A stretch of 64,000 nt of DNA, from positions 310,001-374,000 of the forward strand of contig CABJBK010000001.1 of NCBI GenBank assembly GCA_902363825.1, in the 5' to 3' direction. Within the stretch, counting starts at the first letter, position 1. Each line of letters starts with the position of its first letter. The DNA comes from Lachnospiraceae bacterium (GTDB taxonomy: Bacteria; Bacillota; Clostridia; Lachnospirales; Lachnospiraceae). The translations under genes and the position numbers were made by a program. Below the pieces are notes generated by a model, which did not search any database, was not told the DNA's origin, and saw only the letters and a program-made list of their open reading frames with translations. Shown here piece by piece: positions 53,127-61,060 of this stretch.

Positions 53127-54035
53127 ATGGAGACAAATATTTTATTGGAAAACGGAACAAATGAGCTGGAAGTATTAGAGTTTACGCTTAATGATAATCA
53201 TTACGGAATAAATGTTGCCAAGATTCGTGAAATCTTATCTTATCAGCCAGTTACACCGGTGCCGAACGCACACGAGAGCGTGGAAGGTATTTTTATGCCG
53301 CGTGACACCATGATCACGGTAATCAGTCTGAAGAAGAGCCTTGGTCTGCCGGAAACGGACGAACAGGGACTGTTCATCATTACAAACTTTAATAAATTAA
53401 ATATCGCGTTTCATGTAGATACCGTAGTCGGAATACACAGAGTTTCCTGGGCGGAGATCATCAAACCGGATTCTACGATCAACGCGACTGAGAGCGGTGT
53501 TTCTACCGGCGTGATCAAGATGGACGACAAGCTGGTCGTAATCCTTGACTTTGAAAAGATCGTAACAGATATCAGCCCGGAGACAGGACTGAAGGTATCG
53601 GATATTGATGAACTCGGTGAGAGAAGAAACAGAAGCGATTCCCCGATCCTGATCGCGGAAGATTCCCACCTTTTAAGCAAGCTGATCACAGACAGCTTAA
53701 AGAAAGCGGGATATACAAACCTGATCGTTACGATGGACGGACAGGAAGCATGGGACAAGCTTCAGGAATATCAGAAGGAAGGCGATGTATTCGACAGAGT
53801 ACATTGCATTATTACAGATATCGAGATGCCGCGTATGGACGGACACCGTCTTACAAAGCTGGTAAAGAGCGATGAAGATTTACAGAAGATACCGCTTATC
53901 ATCTTCTCATCTCTGGTAAACGAAGAAATGCGCAGAAAAGGTGAAGCGCTTGGAGCGGACGCACAGCTTACAAAGCCTGAGATCGGAAAGCTGGTATCAG
54001 CGATCGATGATCTGATTGATAAGCATGTAAAGTAA
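53127..54035 (+). CDS. cheV: Chemotaxis protein CheV
   Basis: The 302-residue protein joins a CheW-like domain (about 10-160, FTLNDNHYGINVAKIREIL and GIHRVSWAEI) to a receiver domain (about 175-302, with CIITDIEMPRMDGH and LTKPEIGKL). CheV couples chemoreceptors to CheA and adapts through its phosphorylation. GGGAGG is only 2 nt from the ATG at 53121 but 8 nt from the one at 53127, which is preferred. An extended -10 (TGCTATAAT, about 53079-53087) lies upstream. No other chemotaxis gene is adjacent. Confidence 0.93.
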   Translation: METNILLENGTNELEVLEFTLNDNHYGINVAKIREILSYQPVTPVPNAHESVEGIFMPRDTMITVISLKKSLGLPETDEQGLFIITNFNKLNIAFHVDTVVGIHRVSWAEIIKPDSTINATESGVSTGVIKMDDKLVVILDFEKIVTDISPETGLKVSDIDELGERRNRSDSPILIAEDSHLLSKLITDSLKKAGYTNLIVTMDGQEAWDKLQEYQKEGDVFDRVHCIITDIEMPRMDGHRLTKLVKSDEDLQKIPLIIFSSLVNEEMRRKGEALGADAQLTKPEIGKLVSAIDDLIDKHVK

Positions 54036-54053
54036 GCTTTTTTAGAGGTTAAA

Positions 54054-54086
54054 TAGGGGATGTGATTTGAACAGTCACATCCCCTA
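54054..54086. terminator. Stem-loop after cheV
   Basis: TAGGGGATGTGA pairs perfectly with TCACATCCCCTA around a 9-nt loop. No T-run follows on the plus strand, so its strength as a terminator is uncertain. Confidence 0.6.
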
Positions 54087-54118
54087 ATGAGTATTAGAGA
54101 AAAACGGGGGTGCTGTTT

Positions 54119-55705
54119 GTGAGCAACACGGAAGAATATTTGGATGATTTGCTGGGATCGCTTTCTGACGGCGAAAAGAAAGAGGAAGCAGAAACCACAG
54201 CAGAAGAGACACCAGAAGTAACGCCGGAAGACAATGATGCGTCGGATATCATGGATCTGGAAGGAACTTCGGCTGAGGATGAAGAATTTTTAAAACAGTT
54301 TGAGCAGGAGCTTGCAGGAACTTCACAGGATGATCTGATGCAGCAGTTTGAACAGGAGCTGGGCGCAGATCAGGGAAATAAAGAAGAAGCGGTATCGGAT
54401 GATACACAGGCACTGATCAACGATCTGGATGATATATTAAACGGAGACAGTGATGGCGGGTTCGAGGAACCGACACCTGACGCGGTGGAGGAACCGGAGA
54501 TCCAGGCAGAGGCGGAAGCACCGCAGGCGCCAGAGGCACCGGAGGTTCAGCCGGAAGTGGCACCGGAGGTTCAGCCGGAAGCAGCACCGGAGGGTACCGA
54601 TGAAGATCTGATGGCACTTTTGTCCGGAATGACAGGAAGTGATGAGCTGGCAGATGCCGGGGCAGAACCGGAGATACCCGGAGCCGCGCCGCAGGAGCCA
54701 CAGGAAGAGTCGGAACCGGAAGCGGGTGCATTGGACACATCGGATGACCTGTTTGGCCTGGATGGACTGGACGGCCTCGGAGACGGCGGCATTTTCGGAG
54801 ACGATGAACCGGCTGCAACGGAAGATAGTGCGGAAGCAGACGAAGCGCCGCAGGAAAAAGAGACTGGAAAAGCAAAAAAAGAGGAAAAGGGCGAAAAGAA
54901 AAAAGGCGGATTCCTTCAGAAACTTTCCCTGATCCTGTTTGGCGAGGACGAAGAAGAAGACGAGCTTTCGGCGGATGACGAAAACAAAAAGCTGTTAAAG
55001 GAACTGGACGCTGCCGGAGAGACAGATTCCGGTGCGGTAAAACCGGAAGATAAAAAGGCGAAAAAGAAACGGGAAAAAGCCGAAAAGCAGGAACAGAAGA
55101 AAAAGGAAAAAGAGGCAAAGAAAGCCGAGAAAGCACAAAAAGCGGCAAACAAACCGAAGAAAGAAAAGAAGCCGAAAGAAAAGGACAATACGCCGCCATT
55201 GCCGAAAAAACCGGTGATCCTGATCGCGGTACTGGCGATTTCCATTTTCGCGCTGATCCAGCTTGGAAGCAGCGCGGTGGGATATTCCGTGTTTAAAGGA
55301 GAGGCGCAGGACTCTTACAAACAGGGAGATTATGTGACAGCGTACGCAAAACTGGAAGGCGCGAAGATCAAATCGGCGGACGAAGATTTTTACAACAGAA
55401 CAGCGCTTCTCGCAGCAATACAGGAAGAATATGATTCTTATCAGAGCATGATGCAGATAGGGAAAACAGAGATGGCACTCGACTGCCTGATCCGTGGCGT
55501 CGGAAGATGCGATAATCATGCGGAAAAGGCAGAAGAATACGGTGTGACGGCAGAGGTGGATGAGTTAAAGAATCAGATGACCCAGACACTGACAGACACC
55601 TTTGGCGTGGATGAACAGCAGGCGTTAGAGGTATATGGACAGCGTGACCGTACAGATTATACACTGGAACTGAAAAAAATACTGAAAGCATCGGGCATGG
55701 AATAG
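54119..55705 (+). CDS. Large acidic single-pass membrane protein
   Basis: The protein has about 528 residues, depending on which of two in-frame GTG codons (54110 or 54119) is used. The N-terminal 240 residues are very acidic and Pro/Glu/Ala-rich, with short tandem repeats around EVQPEVAPEVQPEAAPE. A Lys/Glu-rich segment (about 300-360) follows, then one membrane helix (about 366-388) and an outside domain of about 140 residues with TPR-like helices (SYKQGDYVTAYAKLEGAKI). The family is not recognised. It follows cheV by 83 bp. Confidence 0.75.
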   Translation: MSNTEEYLDDLLGSLSDGEKKEEAETTAEETPEVTPEDNDASDIMDLEGTSAEDEEFLKQFEQELAGTSQDDLMQQFEQELGADQGNKEEAVSDDTQALINDLDDILNGDSDGGFEEPTPDAVEEPEIQAEAEAPQAPEAPEVQPEVAPEVQPEAAPEGTDEDLMALLSGMTGSDELADAGAEPEIPGAAPQEPQEESEPEAGALDTSDDLFGLDGLDGLGDGGIFGDDEPAATEDSAEADEAPQEKETGKAKKEEKGEKKKGGFLQKLSLILFGEDEEEDELSADDENKKLLKELDAAGETDSGAVKPEDKKAKKKREKAEKQEQKKKEKEAKKAEKAQKAANKPKKEKKPKEKDNTPPLPKKPVILIAVLAISIFALIQLGSSAVGYSVFKGEAQDSYKQGDYVTAYAKLEGAKIKSADEDFYNRTALLAAIQEEYDSYQSMMQIGKTEMALDCLIRGVGRCDNHAEKAEEYGVTAEVDELKNQMTQTLTDTFGVDEQQALEVYGQRDRTDYTLELKKILKASGME

Positions 55706-55713
55706 GAGTTTAT

Positions 55714-56334
55714 ATGATAGCGATTGTGGATTATGACGCTGGAAATTTAAAGAGTGTGGAAAAGGCACTGGCTTATTTACAGGAAGAGTCGGTGATCACC
55801 AGAGATTTTAAGGAGATTGAAAAGGCGGACAAGGTGATTCTGCCGGGAGTCGGTTCTTTTGGAGCGGCGATGGACAACTTAAAGAAATATGAGCTGGATA
55901 AGGTGGTAAAAGAGGTGACCGCTTCCGGGAAACCGTTTCTTGGTATCTGTCTTGGACTGCAGCTGTTGTTTAACGGCAGTGAAGAGAGCGAAGGCGTGGA
56001 AGGACTTGGAATCCTTGATGGTGACATTTTAAGGATCCCGGACACACCGGGGCTTAAGATCCCGCATATCGGCTGGAATTCGCTGACACTTAAAAATAAC
56101 GGACGGCTGTTTTCCGGTCTTACGGAAACACCTTATGTCTATTTTGTACATTCTTATTATCTGAAAGCGAAAGATGAAACGATCGTAAAGGCAGTCACGG
56201 AGTATGCGACCGGGATCCATGCGTCCGTAGAAAAAGATAACGTATTCGCATGCCAGTTCCATCCGGAAAAAAGCGGCACGACCGGTCTTTCCATTTTGAA
56301 AAACTTTGCGAAGACAGAGGGAGGTGTCTACTGA
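55714..56334 (+). CDS. hisH: Imidazole glycerol phosphate synthase, glutaminase subunit HisH
   Basis: The 206-residue class I glutamine amidotransferase supplies ammonia to HisF. It shows [16 protein letters not shown] at the start, the nucleophile cysteine in [12 protein letters not shown] (near residue 80), and the His/Glu pair in [13 protein letters not shown] (near residue 187). Its TGA shares a base with the hisF ATG (TGATG), so the subunits are probably made in equal amounts. Confidence 0.96.
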   Translation: MIAIVDYDAGNLKSVEKALAYLQEESVITRDFKEIEKADKVILPGVGSFGAAMDNLKKYELDKVVKEVTASGKPFLGICLGLQLLFNGSEESEGVEGLGILDGDILRIPDTPGLKIPHIGWNSLTLKNNGRLFSGLTETPYVYFVHSYYLKAKDETIVKAVTEYATGIHASVEKDNVFACQFHPEKSGTTGLSILKNFAKTEGGVY

Positions 56335-57095
56335 TGTTTACAAAAAGAATCATTCCATGTCTGGATGTCAACAACGGAAGAGTGGTAAAGGGCGTTAATT
56401 TTGTAAATTTAAGGGATGCCGGAGACCCGGTTGAGATCGCGGCGGCTTATGATAAGGCGGGAGCGGATGAAGTGGTGTTTCTGGACATCACGGCGTCTTC
56501 GGATGCGCGTGGAACGGTTGTGGATATGGTACGGCGCGTGGCGGAGAAGGTATTTATCCCGTTTACGGTTGGCGGAGGGATCCGCACCGTGGAAGATTTT
56601 AAGGTGCTGCTTCGCGAAGGCGCGGATAAGATATCGATCAACTCCTCGGCGATCAACACACCAAACCTGATCACGGACGCGGCAGACAAATTTGGAAGCC
56701 AGTGTGTGGTGGTCGCGATCGATGCGAGAAGACGGGCGGATGGTTCCGGCTGGAATGTATACAAAAACGGCGGAAGGATCGATACCGGTCTGGATGCTGT
56801 GGAATGGGCGATGAAAGCAGATGCCCTTGGCGCAGGTGAGATCCTTCTGACCAGTATGGACTGCGATGGAACGAAAGCAGGCTATGATCTGGAACTTACC
56901 AGACAGATCGCAGAGAATGTCTCTGTTCCGGTCATCGCTTCCGGCGGTGCGGGAACAAAGGAGCACTTTTATGAAGCGCTTACCGAGGGAAAAGCGGATG
57001 CAGCACTTGCGGCATCGTTGTTCCATTACAAAGAACTTGAAATCATGGATTTAAAAAATTATCTGGCAGACAAAGGCGTATCTGTGCGCAGATAG
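56334..57095 (+). CDS. hisF: Imidazole glycerol phosphate synthase, cyclase subunit HisF
   Basis: The 253-residue TIM barrel closes the imidazole ring in histidine synthesis. It has [19 protein letters not shown] (catalytic Asp near residue 11), [42 protein letters not shown] (second catalytic Asp near residue 130+) and [20 protein letters not shown] precedes the ATG. No other histidine genes adjoin; hisK is at 12.7 kb. Confidence 0.97.
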   Translation: MFTKRIIPCLDVNNGRVVKGVNFVNLRDAGDPVEIAAAYDKAGADEVVFLDITASSDARGTVVDMVRRVAEKVFIPFTVGGGIRTVEDFKVLLREGADKISINSSAINTPNLITDAADKFGSQCVVVAIDARRRADGSGWNVYKNGGRIDTGLDAVEWAMKADALGAGEILLTSMDCDGTKAGYDLELTRQIAENVSVPVIASGGAGTKEHFYEALTEGKADAALAASLFHYKELEIMDLKNYLADKGVSVRR

Positions 57096-57126
57096 CATGT
57101 CGGATGAAGCAGATGGAAATAAAAAC

Positions 57127-57158
57127 GGGAGATTTGCGGTGACGCAAATCTCCTTTTG
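57127..57158 (+). terminator. Intrinsic terminator between hisF and ung
   Basis: GGAGATTTGCG pairs perfectly with CGCAAATCTCC around GTGA, followed by TTTT. The ung ribosome site comes right after. Confidence 0.8.
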
Positions 57159-57174
57159 CAGGAGATGAAAGAAT

Positions 57175-57852
57175 ATGGGAATGATCACAAATGACTGGCT
57201 GGATGCCATATCCGGAGAATTTAAAAAGCCGTATTACCGGGAGCTTTATAATTTTGTGCGGGAAGAATACAGTAAGACGACGGTGTATCCGCCGGCAGAG
57301 GATATTTTTAACGCGTTTCATTTTACACCGCTTGGCAAGGTGAAGGTGCTTCTTCTGGGGCAGGATCCGTATCACAATGTCAATCAGGCGCATGGCCTGA
57401 GTTTTTCGGTGCTTCCGGAGCAAAAGGAGATCCCGCCTTCTTTGCAGAATATTTACAAGGAGCTGCATGATGATCTGGGATGCTACATCCCGAACAACGG
57501 TTATCTGAAAAAATGGGCGGATCAGGGCGTGCTGCTCTTAAACACGGTACTTACAGTGCGTGCGCACCAGGCAAACTCACATCAGGGCAGAGGATGGGAG
57601 GAGTTCACCGACTCGATCATCCGCGCGGTCAATGAACAGGACCGCCCGATCGTATACCTGCTCTGGGGCAGACCGGCGCAGATGAAAAAGTCGATGTTAA
57701 ATAATCCGAAACATCTGATCCTGACAGCGCCGCATCCGAGCCCGCTTTCCGCGTACCGTGGATTTTTCGGCTGTAAACATTTCAGCCAGACAAATGAATT
57801 TTTGAGAAAAAACGGTGTGGAACCGATCGACTGGCAGATTGAAAATATCTGA
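57175..57852 (+). CDS. ung: Uracil-DNA glycosylase
   Basis: The 225-residue family 1 enzyme removes uracil from DNA. It has the water-activating loop LLLGQDPYHNVNQAHGLSFSV (near residue 60), the LNTVLTVR stretch, and the leucine loop HPSPLSAYRGFFGCKHFS (near residue 182). AGGAGATG lies upstream of the ATG. Confidence 0.97.
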   Translation: MGMITNDWLDAISGEFKKPYYRELYNFVREEYSKTTVYPPAEDIFNAFHFTPLGKVKVLLLGQDPYHNVNQAHGLSFSVLPEQKEIPPSLQNIYKELHDDLGCYIPNNGYLKKWADQGVLLLNTVLTVRAHQANSHQGRGWEEFTDSIIRAVNEQDRPIVYLLWGRPAQMKKSMLNNPKHLILTAPHPSPLSAYRGFFGCKHFSQTNEFLRKNGVEPIDWQIENI

Positions 57853-58238
57853 GAGACCGGGAAAATACCCGATAAAATGAGGAGTGCCCCGACATCCTTT
57901 CGGATACCGGGGCTATTATGAAAAAATTAATCAATTGATAATGCCGTAAGTTATATGTTTTATTTCTCTTTCGATGGTTCTATCATAGCAAACGAATATG
58001 AACAAAGTATGAATAAAACTTTAACGTACTGTGAAAAACATACAAAAATGATTTGCAAACCAGAAAAATACTATAAAATATACACAAAAACGAAAAGCGA
58101 AAAAGAAATAAAGTGCAGGATGTATAGAGAAAAATGTAAAAAATAGAATAAAAATGTAAAAAAAGCAGGTAATATTGCCGATATAAAATATAGAAAGCAA
58201 TAAAAAGCAGGATGCGTTGATTTCAAAGGAGTGATCAT
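57853..58238. other. 386-bp AT-rich intergenic region
   Basis: It contains a hairpin after ung, GCCCCG..ATCC/GGAT..CGGGGC (57886-57913), then about 230 bp of very A-rich DNA with no supported gene, and a sigma-28 promoter near its end. A 63-codon open frame at 57955-58146 has no ribosome site and biased A-rich codons and is not accepted. Confidence 0.6.
58157..58184 (+). promoter_or_regulatory. Sigma-28 (SigD) type flagellar promoter
   Basis: TAAA (58157-58160) and GCCGATAT (58177-58184) are separated by 16 bp, matching the SigD consensus for late flagellar genes. It lies about 55 bp upstream of the FliD-like gene. Confidence 0.75.
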
Positions 58239-59030
58239 ATGTCAATGACAATTAACAGCATGAATAGTCTTTTTTCCGGTATTTTTGGATGGAATAGTCA
58301 AAACAGCGCTAACAGCAGCCAGACCATGTTCGGACAGGATGCCAATCTGGGCATCAATCTCAGCGATTACGCGTCAATCAAAAGTGGAGCCTATCACAAG
58401 CTTTTAAAAGCTTATTATGAGAATGTCCCGGATGATGATAAAAAGACGGATAGTTCTTCCAAAAAGAATACCCAGACGACACAGAAGGAAAAGGTGGAGG
58501 AGCTGACGAGAGTAGAAAATGCGGCGGATGATGTAAAAGACGCGGCGGATGCGCTTCTGACCCAGGGAAATAAGTCTGTCTTCCATAAAGTGGAAAAGAC
58601 GGGAGCCGATGGAAAGACCACATTGGGATATGATACGGATGCGATCTATAAAGCGGTGGATAAATTCGTGAGCAGTTACAATACCATGATCGACAGGGGC
58701 GGCGACTCGGAGAACGAGCGTGTGCTGAAAACGACACTGTCCGCGGTTCAGAATACCAAAAAGAACGAGGACGCGTTAAACAGCATCGGCATTATGATCG
58801 GTTCCGACAACAAACTGTTGATTGATGCGGATAAGTTTAAAGCTGCCGATATGGATACCGTAAAATCTCTTTTCAATAAAACGGCGTCCTTCGGATATCA
58901 GACATCGGCAAATGCGTCCATGCTTTCGTTTTATGCAGAACGGGCGGCTTCACAGGCATCCACCTATGGGGCAAACGGAACATACACATACAATTATCAG
59001 AGCGGAAATCTGTATGATACGGGAATTTAG
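58239..59030 (+). CDS. Flagellar FliD-like (C-terminal type) protein
   Basis: The 263-residue protein has no signal peptide. Its C-terminal part, LNSIGIMIGSDNKLLIDADKFKAADMDTVKSLFN (split across about residues 185-218), follows the pattern seen in the C-terminal region of the flagellar cap protein FliD, and the ends are Ser/Asn-rich as in axial proteins. The N-terminal half shows no clear FliD_N domain. The sigma-28 promoter supports a late flagellar or motility role. It stands alone, without neighbouring flagellar genes. AAAGGAG precedes the ATG by 7 nt. Confidence 0.7.
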   Translation: MSMTINSMNSLFSGIFGWNSQNSANSSQTMFGQDANLGINLSDYASIKSGAYHKLLKAYYENVPDDDKKTDSSSKKNTQTTQKEKVEELTRVENAADDVKDAADALLTQGNKSVFHKVEKTGADGKTTLGYDTDAIYKAVDKFVSSYNTMIDRGGDSENERVLKTTLSAVQNTKKNEDALNSIGIMIGSDNKLLIDADKFKAADMDTVKSLFNKTASFGYQTSANASMLSFYAERAASQASTYGANGTYTYNYQSGNLYDTGI

Positions 59031-59123
59031 CATGTAAAAACGTAAGAATACAGAAAAAGGTGTGTGGAAGTGTTAAGAAATGTACTTCAGATGGTCATAT
59101 AAGCGGAAGAAAGGATCATAAAT

Positions 59124-59159
59124 AAAAGGCAGTTCTCTTTTTGGGGGAGCTGCCTTTTT
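59124..59159. terminator. Bidirectional terminator
   Basis: AAAAGGCAGTTCTC pairs with GGGGAGCTGCCTTTTT between the FliD-like gene and the convergent ABC-F gene. Confidence 0.8.
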
Positions 59160-59189
59160 GGGCTTTTTGATAGGAGGGAATCCGACGGA

Positions 59190-60830
59190 TCAATCGTCGT
59201 TTTCCTCGTCCTCTGTGGTGGAGTATACAGCCTGACGCTTTCTGGCATCCGCATTTTCCAGATATTCGTCGTAGGTTGTGATCTTGTCGATCATGGAACC
59301 GTCCGGCAGGATTTCCATAATGCGGTTTGCGGTGGTCTGTACGACCTGGTGGTCACGGCAGGAGAGCAGGATGACACCCGGGAATTTGATCATACCGTTG
59401 TTGACAGCGGTGATGGATTCCATGTCAAGGTGGTCAGTCGGCTCATCGATGATCAGGACATTGGATCCCTCGATCATCATGCGGGAGAAGAGAACACGCA
59501 CTTTCTCACCACCGGAAAGGACACGCATTTTCTTTACACCGTCATCTCCGGCAAAGAGCATTCTGCCGAGGAAGCCGCGGACATAGGTGGCGTCCTTGAT
59601 CTCGGAGAACTGTGTCAGCCATTCCACGATCGAGAGATCGGTGTCGAAGATCGCGGTATTATCTTTCGGGAAGTAGGACTGGGAGGTGGTAACGCCCCAT
59701 TTGTAGCTTCCGGAATCCGGTTCCATTTCTCCTGCGAGGATCTTAAAGAGCGTACTCTTTGCAAGCTCGTTTCCGCCGACAAACGCAACCTTGTCTTCAC
59801 GTCCGAGAATAAAGGAAACATTGTCGAGGACTTTTACGCCGTCGATGGTCTTGGAAAGATCGGTGACCGTAAGCACTTCGTTTCCAATCTCGCGGTTCGG
59901 ACGGAAATCGATGTACGGATATTTCCGGCTGGACGGTTTGATCTCGTCAAGCTCGATCTTTTCAAGAGCTTTCTTTCGGGAAGTAGCCTGCTTGGATTTG
60001 GAAGCGTTCGCGGAGAAGCGGGAGATGAAGTCCTGTAACTCCTTGATCTTTTCCTCTTTCTTTTTATTGGCTTCTTTCATCTGCTTGATCAGAAGCTGGC
60101 TGGATTCATACCAGAAATCGTAGTTTCCGGCATAGAGCTGGATCTTGCCGTAATCGATGTCCGCAATGTTGGTACATACTTTATTTAAGAAGTAACGGTC
60201 ATGGGATACAACGATAACGGTGTTCTCAAAGTTGATCAAAAATTCTTCAAGCCATGCGATCGCATCGAGATCCAAATGGTTGGTCGGCTCGTCGAGAAGC
60301 AGGATATCCGGATTGCCGAAGAGTGCCTGCGCAAGCAGCACCTTGACTTTTAACGCGCCCGGAAGCTCGCTCATGACGGTATAGTGGAGATCGGTGTCGA
60401 TACCAAGACCGTTTAAGAGCATGGCAGCATCGGATTCTGCGTTCCATCCGTCCATTTCCGCGAATTCGCCTTCCAGTTCGCTGGCGCGGATACCGTCCTC
60501 ATCCGAGAAATCCTCTTTGGCGTAGATCGCATCCTTTTCCTTCATAATATCATACAGGCGTTGGTTTCCCATGATGACAGTGTCAAGCACGGTGAAATCA
60601 TCATATTTAAAGTGATCCTGCTGCAGGAAGGAAAGACGCTGCCCTGGGGTGATGACCACGTCACCGCTTGTCGGTTCGAGCTGGCCGGATAAGATCTTTA
60701 AAAAAGTAGATTTTCCGGCACCGTTCGCACCGATCAGACCGTAACAGTTTCCCTCGGTGAATTTAATGTTTACGTCCTCAAAGAGGGCTTTTTTCCCAAT
60801 TCGTAAAGTGATATTATTTGCACTGATCAT
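59190..60830 (-). CDS. ABC-F family ATPase (YkpA/YbiT type)
   Basis: The 546-residue soluble protein has two ATPase domains joined by a charged linker (about 235-300) and no membrane helices. Domain 1 has Walker A GANGAGKST and Walker B LLLDEPTNHLD, with a degenerate signature (SELPGALKVKVLLAQAL). Domain 2 has Walker A GGNELAKST, signature LSGGEKVRVLFSRMM and Walker B LIIDEPTDHLD, but SCRDHQ where SHDH is usual. ABC-F proteins act on ribosomes in translation or antibiotic protection. The start at 60830 is preferred over an upstream GTG that overlaps GAGGAG. Confidence 0.92.
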   Translation of the reverse strand: MISANNITLRIGKKALFEDVNIKFTEGNCYGLIGANGAGKSTFLKILSGQLEPTSGDVVITPGQRLSFLQQDHFKYDDFTVLDTVIMGNQRLYDIMKEKDAIYAKEDFSDEDGIRASELEGEFAEMDGWNAESDAAMLLNGLGIDTDLHYTVMSELPGALKVKVLLAQALFGNPDILLLDEPTNHLDLDAIAWLEEFLINFENTVIVVSHDRYFLNKVCTNIADIDYGKIQLYAGNYDFWYESSQLLIKQMKEANKKKEEKIKELQDFISRFSANASKSKQATSRKKALEKIELDEIKPSSRKYPYIDFRPNREIGNEVLTVTDLSKTIDGVKVLDNVSFILGREDKVAFVGGNELAKSTLFKILAGEMEPDSGSYKWGVTTSQSYFPKDNTAIFDTDLSIVEWLTQFSEIKDATYVRGFLGRMLFAGDDGVKKMRVLSGGEKVRVLFSRMMIEGSNVLIIDEPTDHLDMESITAVNNGMIKFPGVILLSCRDHQVVQTTANRIMEILPDGSMIDKITTYDEYLENADARKRQAVYSTTEDEENDD

Positions 60831-60958
60831 ATTCTTGTTTCTCCTCACTCTTTTCGCTTATACTGCGTGTAATCATGCTAACTCGTATCATACTAAAAAA
60901 CTCTGAGAAAAGCAATAAAAAAACCGTAAATTGTATCTGGTTTCGTACAGCAGAATGC

Positions 60959-60987
60959 TTTACATTCGACAAATTAAATGCTAAAAT
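60959..60987 (+). promoter_or_regulatory. Candidate promoter for nifJ
   Basis: TTTACA (60959-60964) and TAAAAT (60982-60987) are 17 bp apart. The leader of about 70 nt contains an AT-only hairpin (TTTAATTAAT/ATTAATTAAA, about 61010-61036). Confidence 0.6.
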
Positions 60988-61060
60988 AAGACCATAGGTC
61001 GAAAAGACGTTTTAATTAATTTTTATCATTAATTAAAGCTATATAAAAGGAGGAAAACAA

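Noticed and set aside
54540..54600. Tandem repeats that might suggest a CRISPR or satellite array
   Set aside because: They are in-frame Pro/Glu/Ala protein repeats in a coding gene, with no spacers.
54417..55199. A 260-codon minus-strand open frame rich in Pro, Leu, Ser and Arg
   Set aside because: It is the complement of the acidic, lysine-rich repeats of the real gene; there is no start site or recognisable domain.
57955..58146. A 63-codon plus-strand open frame in the AT-rich gap after ung
   Set aside because: It has no ribosome binding site, extreme A-rich composition, and overlaps the region leading into the sigma-28 promoter.
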